A DNA stretch of 64,000 nucleotides from an uncultured Lachnospiraceae bacterium (GTDB lineage: Bacteria > Bacillota > Clostridia > Lachnospirales > Lachnospiraceae): contig CAMOSN010000001.1 in assembly GCA_946624935.1 (NCBI GenBank), positions 1-64,000 of the forward strand. Reading direction: 5' to 3'. The notes beneath the pieces are model-generated. The model had not been told where the DNA came from. It worked only from the letters and a program-made list of their open reading frames with translations, and made no database searches. Numbering within the stretch: the stretch's first letter is position 1; the number at the start of each line of letters is the position of its first letter. Positions 1 through 10,570 of this stretch are shown in pieces. Position numbers and translations under genes: made by a program.

Positions 1-17
1 TGTAAGGAGGTATAATT

Positions 18-1364
18 ATGGCATTAAAAGGTCTTGATATTTTTAAACTGTCCCCAAAGAAAAACTGTAAGGAATGCGGCTCCCCTACCTGTATGGCATT
101 CTCCATGAAGGTTGCCCAGGGTGCGGTGAGCATCGACAAGTGCCCGTATTTCTCTGAAGAAGCAAAGGCTGCCATGAGCGAAGCAACCGCTCCGCCTATG
201 AAGACGATCAAGGTCGGCACAGGCGAAAACGAATGTACGCTTGGCGGCGAGACCGTTCTGTTCCGTCATGAAAAGACCTTCGTCAACAAGACGAGGTACG
301 CTGTGAATCTTTGCTCCTGCATGGAAGATGCAGTGATCGAAGAAAAGCTGGCTATGATCCCGAAGGTTGACTACGAGCGTATCGGCGAGCGTATGTATGC
401 TGAGATGATTTATGTAAACTACGCTCCGAAGGCCGGCGCTGACAAGTATGTTGAGCTGGTGAAAAAGGCTGCAGGCCTGAACCGTGTCCTGATTCTGGGC
501 GTGGACGATCCGGAAGTTGCAAAGGCAGCCCTTGCCGTCTGCAAGGACAGCAAGCCGGTCCTCAACGGTGCAAATGCTTCTAACTATGAGGCGATGTGCG
601 CAGTTGCAACGGAAGCTGGCGTGGCACTGGGCGTTTCCGGGCAGGATGACAATGAGTTGTATGATACCATCGCAGCACTTGAAAAGCTCGGTAACAAGAA
701 TCTGCTGTTCAACGCAAACATCGCTTCCATCAAGGATGCCTACAGCACAGCTGTCCGCTTCCGTAAAGCTGCGATCAAGGACAACGACCGTACCTGCGGC
801 TATCCGTCCATCGTCAACCTTTCCAAGATTGCCAGCGGGGATCTTCATCTGCAGGCTGCCCTTGCAGCACTGTTTACCGTAAAGTACGGTTCCATCGTTG
901 TGATGGATCAGATGACCTACGCAGAGGCCAATCCGCTGTACGGACTTCGTCAGAATCTGTTTACCGATCCGCAGAAGCCCATGAAGGTACAGCCGGGTAT
1001 CTATCAGATCAACGGTGCGGATGAGAATTCCATCTGCCTGACCACAGTTGACTTTGCACTGACCTACTTTGTTGTATCCGGTGAGCTGGAGCGTTCCGGT
1101 GTTCCCTGCAACCTGATCATCAATGATGCAGGCGGACTTTCCGTTCTGACCTCCTGGGCAGCAGGCAAGTTCTCCTCCTCCTCCATCGCGAAGTATTTCC
1201 AGGAGGCAGATATCGAAGGCAAGATCAAGTGCCGCAAGCTGTGCATTCCGGGCAAGGTTGCCGTTCTGAAGGGTGAGCTTGAGGCGAAGCTTCCGGGATG
1301 GGAGATCATTGTTGCGCCGAGAGAGGCAGTTCAGCTGGTGAAGTTCCTGAAGGATATGCAGTAA
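18..1364 (+). CDS. acsC: Corrinoid/iron-sulfur protein large (gamma) subunit
   Basis: N-terminal CKECGSPTCMAFSMKVAQG...CPYF 4Fe-4S motif; AcsC-like throughout; RBS aaggagg upstream. Confidence 0.95.
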   Translation: MALKGLDIFKLSPKKNCKECGSPTCMAFSMKVAQGAVSIDKCPYFSEEAKAAMSEATAPPMKTIKVGTGENECTLGGETVLFRHEKTFVNKTRYAVNLCSCMEDAVIEEKLAMIPKVDYERIGERMYAEMIYVNYAPKAGADKYVELVKKAAGLNRVLILGVDDPEVAKAALAVCKDSKPVLNGANASNYEAMCAVATEAGVALGVSGQDDNELYDTIAALEKLGNKNLLFNANIASIKDAYSTAVRFRKAAIKDNDRTCGYPSIVNLSKIASGDLHLQAALAALFTVKYGSIVVMDQMTYAEANPLYGLRQNLFTDPQKPMKVQPGIYQINGADENSICLTTVDFALTYFVVSGELERSGVPCNLIINDAGGLSVLTSWAAGKFSSSSIAKYFQEADIEGKIKCRKLCIPGKVAVLKGELEAKLPGWEIIVAPREAVQLVKFLKDMQ

Positions 1365-1378
1365 AACCCATTATGTTT

Positions 1379-1572
1379 CAAGTCCGGCGTATGCCGGACT
1401 TGCGCCGGGCTGCGCGCCAGCTATGCTGGCATTTTCCCCTGCGCAGTCCTGGCATCCGCCGGAGGCACTCAGAAGGGGATTGGACCCCTCCTGAGAAAGC
1501 TTCTGTTTCCCCCACCTATAGAGGAGGGGGCCATCACCTTCTGGGTATAATTCCTGCCCGGACCCGGGCAGG
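1379..1572 (+). other. Cluster of five consecutive inverted repeats in the acsC-acsE spacer
   Basis: CAAGTCCGGC-GTAT-GCCGGACTTG (1379-1402); GCCAGC-TAT-GCTGGC (1416-1430); CTCAG..AGGGG-attgga-CCCCTcCTGAG (1468-1495); CCCCCaCCT..GGGGG (1509-1530); CCTGCCCG-GACC-CGGGCAGG (1553-1572) followed by ggTTTT. Confidence 0.8.
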
Positions 1573-1605
1573 GGTTTTAAATGAGAAAGAAAAGGAGATT
1601 CAACC

Positions 1606-2391
1606 ATGGCTAAATTTATTACGATCGGAGAAAGACTTTCCACCACTGCTCCGGCAGTGAACAAAGCATTTACCGAAAGAGATCCGGAGCCGATCCTGGC
1701 GAGAGCAAAGCAGCAGCTGGATGCCGGTGCTTACTATCTGGATGTGAATATCGGACCGGCCGAGAGTGACGGCGTGGAACTGATGAAATGGTGTGTAGAG
1801 CTGCTGCAGAGCAACTTCGACAATGTTCCGCTCGCACTGGATACCGCCAATAAAGCGGCCATCGAAGCGGGTATCTCCGTTTACAACCGTGCAAAAGGAA
1901 AACCGATCGTGAACTCTGCGGATGCTGCAGGAAGAATCGAGTACATCGATCTGGCAGCAGCCAATGATGCTATCGTAATTGCTCTGTGCAACGGCGAAGG
2001 CATTGCAAAGGATAACGACGAGCGTATGGGTTATCTGATGACCATGCTGGAGAGAGGTATGGAGCATGGCATGGAGGGTGAAGACCTCTGGTTTGATCCG
2101 CTGTTCCTGGTTACCAAGGGTATGCAGGACAAGCAGATGGAGATTCTGGAATTCATCGGCCAGATCTCTGAGCAGGGTCTCAATTCCACCGGCGGTCTGT
2201 CCAACAACTCCAACGGTATGCCCAAGCACATCCGTCCGATCATGGATTCCGCAATGGTAGCCATGGCTATGATGCAGGGCCTTACCTCTGCAATCGTGAA
2301 CCCGAACGACCTGCGTCTGATGGAGACCATCAAGTCCTGTGACGTGATCAAGAATAATACGCTTTATGCAGATTCTTATCTTGAGATCTGA
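1606..2391 (+). CDS. acsE: Methyltetrahydrofolate:corrinoid/iron-sulfur protein methyltransferase
   Basis: Pterin-binding fold motifs (LDVNIGP, PIVNSADA, GGLSNNSNGMP); adjacent to acsC. Confidence 0.93.
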   Translation: MAKFITIGERLSTTAPAVNKAFTERDPEPILARAKQQLDAGAYYLDVNIGPAESDGVELMKWCVELLQSNFDNVPLALDTANKAAIEAGISVYNRAKGKPIVNSADAAGRIEYIDLAAANDAIVIALCNGEGIAKDNDERMGYLMTMLERGMEHGMEGEDLWFDPLFLVTKGMQDKQMEILEFIGQISEQGLNSTGGLSNNSNGMPKHIRPIMDSAMVAMAMMQGLTSAIVNPNDLRLMETIKSCDVIKNNTLYADSYLEI

Positions 2392-2453
2392 TCCGGCTTT
2401 GGCAGGCCTTAGGACCTGACGTTTGCAACTGCAGCAAAATAAGATCCGAATGT

Positions 2454-2508
2454 GAAAAGCTGTCCTGCGAAGAAGTCCGTATGGTCAATCTTTGCAGGTC
2501 AGCTTTTC
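2454..2508 (+). other. Long inverted repeat between acsE and the RACo gene
   Basis: Arms GAAAAGCTGTCCTGC (2454-2468) and GCAGGTCAGCTTTTC (2494-2508), 14/15 complementary, 25-nt loop. Confidence 0.75.
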
Positions 2509-2558
2509 CTTGTATTTCCGCAAAACAGATGATGGAAGTCATCTATGAAAGGGTATTT

Positions 2559-4487
2559 ATGTTTAAAGTAACGTTTCATTTTGACAGCAGCGAAGATGTC
2601 GTCTCCTTCGCACAGGAGGGCAGCAATCTTCTCGAGATCGCCAGAGAGGCAAATGTTGCGATCGATGCACCCTGTTCCGGAAATGCAGCTTGCGGGAAAT
2701 GCAAAGTACAGCTTATTAAGGGGATGTTGGATTCGCCGAAAACGATCCACATTACAGAAGATGAATATGCACAGGGCTGGAGGTTGTCCTGTGTGAGTAA
2801 GGTTGTCTCTGATGTTGAGGTGACAGTGCCAGATATCGCCTCGGCTTATAAGAGCAGAATGAAGGTGGCTGATCTGGATTCTCCGGAGGAGATCCGGATC
2901 TTTGAAGAGACCAGAGAGGATGTAAAAAAGGCAGGGATCCAGCTTTCCAATGATCTGGACATGATCCGGGTGAAGATGGATGTTCCTTCTCTGGAGGATA
3001 CCATGCCGGACAATGAACGCCTTATTCGTGCCGTGCAGAATGTGAAAGCCTGTGAGCGGCCCAAGATTCCGTTCCGGGTGCTCAAGCATCTGTCCGAGCT
3101 TCTGCGGTCATATGAATATGATGTGACCGTCGTTACCAGAAGCTATGACGATGTGGTCGAGGTCATGGGAATTTACGGGGCCGATGAACCGCTGGTAGTA
3201 CCCGGCGTGGCAATCGACATCGGTACGACCTCCGTGGCTGCGATCGAGGTGGACATGCTCACCGGAAAGATTCTCGCGAAGGCCTCCACCGGAAACGGGC
3301 AGATCCGTTATGGTGCGGACGTGATCAACCGGATCATCGAATCGGAAAAGCCGGGAGGTCGTCAGAAACTGCAGGATGCCATCATCAAGGAAACGTTAAA
3401 TCCGCTGATTCTGCAGATGAGTAAAGCCTGCGGCCTTTCCTCGCGCCGGATCATGCGTGTGTGCATTGCAGGCAATACAACGATGAACCATCTGCTCCTC
3501 GGGGTATATGCGGATCCGATCCGCATGGAGCCTTACATTCCGACTTTCTTCGGGGTCCGTGATGTTTATGCACGTGACCTGTCTCTTCCGGTATTTCCGA
3601 ATGCACTGGTGATCTTTGCTCCGAATATCGGAAGCTACGTAGGCGGGGATATCACAGCCGGTACCTTTGCCAGCGGCATCTGGCACCGGGAGGAGATGAG
3701 CCTGTTTATCGATCTGGGAACCAACGGAGAGCTTGTATTCGGCAACAGTGAATTCATGATGAGCTGTGCCTGCTCGGCCGGACCGGCCTTCGAGGGCGGT
3801 GACATCAGCTGCGGGATGCGTGCCACAGACGGCGCCATCGAAGCGATCGAGATCGACAAAGATACGATGCAGCCGCACTGGAAAGTGATCGGCGGCAGTG
3901 ATCAAAAGCCGGTGGGCGTGTGCGGTTCGGGAATCATTGATCTGATCAGTGAGCTGTTCCGCTGCGGGATCATCAATCCCAAGGGGAAATTTGTCCGGGA
4001 AGGAGAGCGGGTCCGCCACGATAAGTACGGTATGGGCAGCTATGTGATCGCATTCCGGGAGGAGGCTGCTTCCGTCAAGGATGTGGAAATCACGGAGGCG
4101 GATATCGACAATTTCGTGCGCGCAAAGGGCGCGATCTTCTCCGCGATCCGTACCATGCTCAGTTCGCTGGATTTTCCGGTGGATGTCATCGATGACGTAT
4201 ACGTGGCCGGCGGAATCGGAAGCGGGATCAATATGCGCAATGCCATTAACATCGGCATGTTCCCGGATATTCCGATCGAGAAATTCCATTATATCGGCAA
4301 TTCCTCCCTGTCCGGAGCTTATCTGATGATGATCTCCACACAGGCGGAGGAAAAGGTTTCGCAGATCGCACAGAATATGACTTATCTTGAACTGTCCAAT
4401 GAGCCGGGATATATGGATGAATTTGTTGCGAGCTGTTTCATTCCGCACACGGACGCAAGTCTGTTCCCGTCTCTTACGATGAAATAA
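2559..4487 (+). CDS. acsV: Reductive activator of corrinoid proteins (RACo-type; N-terminal 2Fe-2S ferredoxin domain, ASKHA/DUF4445 C-terminal region)
   Basis: CSGNAACGKCKV ferredoxin motif; GVAIDIGTTSVAA and LFIDLGTNGELVF ASKHA motifs; start at 2559 preferred (RBS aaaggg) over the upstream ORF start. Confidence 0.88.
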   Translation: MFKVTFHFDSSEDVVSFAQEGSNLLEIAREANVAIDAPCSGNAACGKCKVQLIKGMLDSPKTIHITEDEYAQGWRLSCVSKVVSDVEVTVPDIASAYKSRMKVADLDSPEEIRIFEETREDVKKAGIQLSNDLDMIRVKMDVPSLEDTMPDNERLIRAVQNVKACERPKIPFRVLKHLSELLRSYEYDVTVVTRSYDDVVEVMGIYGADEPLVVPGVAIDIGTTSVAAIEVDMLTGKILAKASTGNGQIRYGADVINRIIESEKPGGRQKLQDAIIKETLNPLILQMSKACGLSSRRIMRVCIAGNTTMNHLLLGVYADPIRMEPYIPTFFGVRDVYARDLSLPVFPNALVIFAPNIGSYVGGDITAGTFASGIWHREEMSLFIDLGTNGELVFGNSEFMMSCACSAGPAFEGGDISCGMRATDGAIEAIEIDKDTMQPHWKVIGGSDQKPVGVCGSGIIDLISELFRCGIINPKGKFVREGERVRHDKYGMGSYVIAFREEAASVKDVEITEADIDNFVRAKGAIFSAIRTMLSSLDFPVDVIDDVYVAGGIGSGINMRNAINIGMFPDIPIEKFHYIGNSSLSGAYLMMISTQAEEKVSQIAQNMTYLELSNEPGYMDEFVASCFIPHTDASLFPSLTMK

Positions 4488-4585
4488 AACAGCTCTGTGT
4501 CATCCGGTCTGGAGCCGGGTGCCATCCGGCTTCGTTCGTAAAGGCCGGAATGAAACGTGCTGTTTAAACCAAGGAGGATATAAGA

Positions 4586-5233
4586 TTGCCCGAAGCAGTA
4601 AACAATAAAGAGCTGATTCCGCTGGAGCATTATCTGGAGCTTTACAAAGCAGCCGATCCGGTCAGGATGAGCGAGCGAACGCTGGCCGCATACGATCCGG
4701 ATCAGAGGCTGTTCCGGGTCACCTTCCTGGAGCGCGAATATGCGGTCTCCTGGCCCGATTTCGAGATCCGTGTTCTGGATCATAAGGACACCTATTCTCC
4801 GCTGCTCGAGACCAACCAGGCGAAAATCCTGGTGATCCGTTTTCTCCTGGAGGGTAGTATGCTCGAGTCCACCGGAAAGGATCTGACCTATCGGGAGGTT
4901 CCCTGGGGGGAGGTCTATTACCGGCAGTTTTCCGGAAGATGCCTGACGCGGATGGCCTTTTCCTACGGGAAGCGCATTCCGGATTTTGCCGGAGGGATGG
5001 AGCTGCTCGGCGCCGAAAGGATCTCCGGGGCAGATGCGGCATATGCGGTCAGCGTATTTCCGGGTTATACGGTAAAATTTCTGCTCTGGGCAGGAGATGA
5101 GGATTTTCCGCCATCTGCGCAGATCCTCTTCAGCGACAATTTTGCGGCCGCATTTCATGCGGAGGATCTTGTCGTCGTCAGTGAAATTGTACTGAATGCA
5201 TTGAAGGTAATTTTACAAAGAAAGGATAAATGA
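4586..5233 (+). CDS. DUF3786-like protein (copy 1), probable TTG start
   Basis: LEHYLELYKAADP ... VSVFPGYTVKFLLWAGDEDFPPSAQILFSDNF resembles the second copy at 6840-7454; RBS aaggagg. Confidence 0.7.
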   Translation: MPEAVNNKELIPLEHYLELYKAADPVRMSERTLAAYDPDQRLFRVTFLEREYAVSWPDFEIRVLDHKDTYSPLLETNQAKILVIRFLLEGSMLESTGKDLTYREVPWGEVYYRQFSGRCLTRMAFSYGKRIPDFAGGMELLGAERISGADAAYAVSVFPGYTVKFLLWAGDEDFPPSAQILFSDNFAAAFHAEDLVVVSEIVLNALKVILQRKDK

Positions 5234-5868
5234 TTATGGGTTTTTCAACCGTTCCCTGCAATGAATTTGTGGAAGTACTCGGCTCAAAGGCTCCGGTTCC
5301 GGGCGGCGGTGGTGCCAGCGCACTGGTCGGCGCTGTCGGAACAGCGCTTGGCAACATGGTCGGAAGCCTGACCGTCGGTAAGAAAAAATACGCCGATGTG
5401 GAGGAAGAGATGTATCAGCTGAAGGCAAAATGCGATCAGCTTCAGAAGGATCTTCTTGCACTGGTGGAGAAGGATGCCGAAGTGTTTGAGCCGCTCGCAA
5501 AAGCCTATGGCCTGCCCAAGGAGACCGAAGAGGAAAAAGCGGAAAAGGCAAGAGTCATGGCGATCGTTCTGAAGGATGCATGCGCAGTTCCGATGGAGAT
5601 CATGGAAAAATGCTGTGAAGCACTGGAGCTGATCCGGGAATTTGCGGCCAAGGGTTCCGCACTTGCCATCAGTGATGCCGGTGTCGGTGCAGTATTCTGC
5701 AAGGCAGCTCTCCAGGGTGCCAGCTTGAACGTGTTCATCAACACAAAATCCATGGCTGACCGTGCTTACGCACAGGAGCTCAATGAAAAAGCACTGGCTA
5801 TGCTGGAAAAATATCCGCCGATGGCTGATGAGATCTTCCAGATGGTATATGACCGCCTGAAGAACTGA
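5230..5868 (+). CDS. fchA: Formimidoyl-/methenyl-tetrahydrofolate cyclodeaminase/cyclohydrolase family
   Basis: VPGGGGASALVGAVGTALGNMVGSLTVGKKKY motif; overlaps the previous stop (ATGA). Confidence 0.88.
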   Translation: MIMGFSTVPCNEFVEVLGSKAPVPGGGGASALVGAVGTALGNMVGSLTVGKKKYADVEEEMYQLKAKCDQLQKDLLALVEKDAEVFEPLAKAYGLPKETEEEKAEKARVMAIVLKDACAVPMEIMEKCCEALELIREFAAKGSALAISDAGVGAVFCKAALQGASLNVFINTKSMADRAYAQELNEKALAMLEKYPPMADEIFQMVYDRLKN

Positions 5869-5906
5869 AAATATACTGCACCCCAGAAAAGGAAAAAGGA
5901 GTAGAT

Positions 5907-6758
5907 ATGGCAAAACAGTTACTTGGTAAAGAAGTTACCGCCTCTTTGAATGAACGTATTAAAGCGCAGGTTGCTCTGCTGCAGGAAAAAGGAATCAACC
6001 CGACTCTGGGCATCATCCGTGTCGGCGAGAATCCCAGTGATCTTTCCTATGAGAGAGGCGCAACAAAGCGCTGCGAGACCCTTGGTGTTGCCTGTGAGAA
6101 GATCGTTCTTCCCGAGAATGTATCCCAGGAAGAGCTTCTGAAGGTGATCGATGAAGTCAATCACAATGACCGCATTCATGGCGTGCTGCTGTTCCGTCCG
6201 CTGCCCAGGCACCTCGATCAGTCGGTGATCGAAAATGCACTGGATCCGGCGAAGGATGTGGACTGCATGACCGATGGCTCCATGTCCGGTGTGTTTACCG
6301 GAAAGAAGATCGGCTTCCCGCCCTGCACACCGCAGGCCTGCATGGAAATTCTGGACCATTATGGCATCGACTGCACCGGTAAAAAGGCCGTTGTGATCGG
6401 ACGCTCCCTGGTGGTCGGAAAACCGGCTGCCATGATGCTGATCAAGAAAAACGCAACGGTAACTGTGTGCCACACCAGAACTGTGGACATGCCTTCCGTG
6501 ACCAGAGAGGCCGATATCATCATCGTTGCTGCCGGACGTGCCGGTGTTGTCGGCGCCGAATATGTCCGTCCGGGCCAGGTGGTCATCGATGTAGGAATCA
6601 ACATGAACGAGGAAGGCAAGCTGTGCGGTGATGTGGATTTCGCAGCAGTAGAGCCGATCGTAGATGCGATCACACCGGTTCCCGGCGGAGTGGGAAGTGT
6701 TACGACTTCCGTGCTTGTGGAACATGTCGTAGAGGCTGCCCAGCGCCAGGCACAGTAA
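5907..6758 (+). CDS. folD: Bifunctional methylene-THF dehydrogenase/methenyl-THF cyclohydrolase
   Basis: PCTPQACMEIL, VVIGRSLVVGKPAAMML, TPVPGGVGSVT motifs. Confidence 0.96.
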   Translation: MAKQLLGKEVTASLNERIKAQVALLQEKGINPTLGIIRVGENPSDLSYERGATKRCETLGVACEKIVLPENVSQEELLKVIDEVNHNDRIHGVLLFRPLPRHLDQSVIENALDPAKDVDCMTDGSMSGVFTGKKIGFPPCTPQACMEILDHYGIDCTGKKAVVIGRSLVVGKPAAMMLIKKNATVTVCHTRTVDMPSVTREADIIIVAAGRAGVVGAEYVRPGQVVIDVGINMNEEGKLCGDVDFAAVEPIVDAITPVPGGVGSVTTSVLVEHVVEAAQRQAQ

Positions 6759-6839
6759 AAACAGTTTTTAAACGTGGGGCAGTGCAGACATAACTCATTC
6801 TGCACAGGCCCCATTTCATATACCTTTATGAGGAGTTTT

Positions 6840-7454
6840 ATGCAATCCAATTATGCAGTCATGGAAGATCAGGCCAGAATGTTGTTTTGCAGGTATGATC
6901 TGTCTAAAATCGCAGCCAGATGGAACCTGGCAGGTGATGAAGAATATGTGTATATTCCTTATTTTGGAAAGCAATACCGCATACGACGTTCGGACGGGAA
7001 GGTGCTCTCGCCGGCAGATGCTCCTGTACCTCTGCGGGAAGGAACCTTCGGCGCGTCTTTGACGATTTATGATGTGCTGACTTACAGTAAAGAGAACCCG
7101 GGTCTCTCGGGCAGCTGGGAATCCTTAAGCACGCTGGGCGGAATCATCGGTGCGGGACACGAGTACAGCCTGACCGGAGATCCCATGCATCATAACCTGC
7201 GCACAGATCTGCAGTACATGAAAGGGGTACTCCTGGAAATGGGGAGCATACATATGGAACAGACCAGCGCTGATCTGGATTATGTTGTTCCCGTATTTCC
7301 GTTTCTTCCGATGCGCTTTCAATTTTGGGCAGCGGACGATGAATTTCCTGCCAGTGTCAAATATCTGTGGGACAGGAATACACTCCGTTTCATGCATTAT
7401 GAAACCTTATGGTATGCGATGGGAGATTTCGATCAATGGCTGAATATTAAATAA
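6840..7454 (+). CDS. DUF3786-like protein (copy 2)
   Basis: VVPVFPFLPMRFQFWAADDEFPASVKYLWDRNTLRFMHYETLW parallels copy 1; start ATG 6840 behind RBS tgaggag. Confidence 0.7.
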   Translation: MQSNYAVMEDQARMLFCRYDLSKIAARWNLAGDEEYVYIPYFGKQYRIRRSDGKVLSPADAPVPLREGTFGASLTIYDVLTYSKENPGLSGSWESLSTLGGIIGAGHEYSLTGDPMHHNLRTDLQYMKGVLLEMGSIHMEQTSADLDYVVPVFPFLPMRFQFWAADDEFPASVKYLWDRNTLRFMHYETLWYAMGDFDQWLNIK

Positions 7455-7496
7455 ATATGCATTAATATTTATAAAAGAAAGAAATTTCCTTTTATG

Positions 7497-7525
7497 TTGC
7501 ATTTTTGACGCATGTTTATTATAAT
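7497..7525 (+). promoter_or_regulatory. Candidate sigma-A promoter of gdhA
   Basis: -35 TTGCAT (7497-7502), 17-bp spacer, -10 TATAAT (7520-7525). Confidence 0.6.
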
Positions 7526-7555
7526 GAGAAAGATTTTTAGTCAATGCAGTATTAA

Positions 7556-8902
<1,347 letters not shown>

Positions 8903-8911
8903 TCGATTCTC

Positions 8912-8947
8912 AAAAAAGTCTGCGGAGTGATTCCGCAGGCTTTTTTT
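8912..8947 (+). terminator. Rho-independent terminator after gdhA
   Basis: AGTCTGCGGA-gtgat-TCCGCAGGCT followed by T-run. Confidence 0.9.
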
Positions 8948-8989
8948 CAATACATGGCCGATTTTTTTTAACATTTTGAAATATTTATA

Positions 8990-9017
8990 TTACATTTCTG
9001 TGAAACTGTGCTATAAT
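8990..9017 (+). promoter_or_regulatory. Candidate promoter of the SH3-domain gene
   Basis: TTACAT (8990-8995), 16-bp spacer, TATAAT (9012-9017). Confidence 0.5.
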
Positions 9018-9136
9018 AAAACCACTGTATGAATGCTGGGGTAGGATTCTGTGCAATACTTCCTGCCTCCGGGAAAATCGGACAGCTGGGAAGCAGTCCG
9101 AATAATATGCAGAAACAGAAAGGAGAATAGTACAGT

Positions 9137-10570
9137 ATGAGACGTCAGGCAGCACAAATCGGTGTGCTTTGCATGTGTACAATGCTGACAGTTTCGGGGG
9201 TGTGCACATCCGTTGCAGCCGAGGAAACTGAATTAGAGGATATTATTTCTTTTGAAGAGCTGGCTGCGGCTGCAGCGCAGGGATACGACGGGGAAGACCT
9301 GCAGAACGATATTTACAAAGAGCAGGATCCTTCCTTTGTCAAGGAAACGGTCATTACAGAGGGAACTGAGCAGGCCGAAGCGCAAACAGCTCCTTCCGCA
9401 GAGGAAACGGAAACAGCGAAGGCTAAGGAGGAGGCAGGCACCGAAGTACCGGCTGCGGAAGCTTCCACGGAGGTTACGGAAGAAGCCGCACAACCTGCTG
9501 CCGAAAGCGAAGACGAAACGTCAAAGAGTGAGGATCCTTCCTTTGATACCAGGGATATCTTTGAACGCAGCGAGCTGCAGGTCGGGTTTTCCAATACCGG
9601 TGTGGTCGAAGGAATCCACCTCGAACCCTACAAGGAGAGTGACCTTTCCGGAATCCTGAAGCCGTACGGCTGTGTGGAGATCTACAGCGAAACGGAGGAT
9701 GGCTGGTACGAGGTACAGTCCGGTGATATCTACGGATACATCAGCAAGTATGTCATCGCCACCGGTGATGAGGCAGTAGCCATCGCCGAGGATGTTGTGT
9801 ACATGAGTGCAACACCTACTGTGAAAAAAGTAAAGATCCGCCGTGGTCCCTCCAAGGAGGAGGAGGAAATCGGTGTTCTGAAAAAGGGAGAAGAGATCGA
9901 GGTTCTCGATCCGTACAGCGACTGGATCACTGTCATGACTGCGGACGGCGAGGTCGGTTATATGATGGCGGATAAGGTGGCCGTACGCAGGTTCTATCCC
10001 ATGGCCATGACATGGGCCGAGTATGATGCATGGGCTGCAGAACATCAGCCGGAAGAGGAAACAGAGGTGGAGCAGGAGGACGTAGAAGAAGAGGAAGCCT
10101 ACGAAGAAGCCCCCGCCCATCAGGAAACCTATTCCAATACGAACAATACGCAGCAGTATACCGGTAATACGGGCACGAACAATTATACGGCCCCGCAGCA
10201 GACGGAAGCGCAGCCTCAGACCAATGCACCGCAGCAGACCGAGGCTCAGCCCGCCACGGATGCCCCGCAGCAGACGGAAGCCCAGCCCGCCACGGATGCC
10301 CCGCAGCAGACCGAAGCCCAGCCCGCCACGGATGCCCCGCAGCAGACCGAGGCACAGCCCGCCATCGACCCGGCGCCCACCACGGATGTAGAGGTCTCTG
10401 AAAACACCGGTGTGGATAATTCCGGTTCCGAGACGGTTGTAGTGATCGAGGAGGATCCGAACGCAGGAGGAGAAGAAGAGGTATACAATGATATCGAGGC
10501 CGGTGGGGATGTTTACGAAGATGATGGCGAAGTCTACGAGGATGATGGCGATATCTACGTGGAAGAATAA
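9137..10570 (+). CDS. Secreted SH3-like domain protein with repetitive Gln/Pro/Thr region and acidic C-terminus
   Basis: Signal peptide; two SH3b-like segments (GWYEVQSGDIYGYISKYV; KIRRGPSKEEEEIGVLKKGEEIEVLDPYSDWITVMTADGEVGYM). Confidence 0.75.
   Translation: MRRQAAQIGVLCMCTMLTVSGVCTSVAAEETELEDIISFEELAAAAAQGYDGEDLQNDIYKEQDPSFVKETVITEGTEQAEAQTAPSAEETETAKAKEEAGTEVPAAEASTEVTEEAAQPAAESEDETSKSEDPSFDTRDIFERSELQVGFSNTGVVEGIHLEPYKESDLSGILKPYGCVEIYSETEDGWYEVQSGDIYGYISKYVIATGDEAVAIAEDVVYMSATPTVKKVKIRRGPSKEEEEIGVLKKGEEIEVLDPYSDWITVMTADGEVGYMMADKVAVRRFYPMAMTWAEYDAWAAEHQPEEETEVEQEDVEEEEAYEEAPAHQETYSNTNNTQQYTGNTGTNNYTAPQQTEAQPQTNAPQQTEAQPATDAPQQTEAQPATDAPQQTEAQPATDAPQQTEAQPAIDPAPTTDVEVSENTGVDNSGSETVVVIEEDPNAGGEEEVYNDIEAGGDVYEDDGEVYEDDGDIYVEE
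10190..10369 (+). repeat. Five in-frame 36-bp tandem repeats (APQQTEAQPATD)
   Basis: GCCCCGCAGCAGACSGARGCCCAGCCCGCCACGGAT x5, first and last units diverged. Confidence 0.92.
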
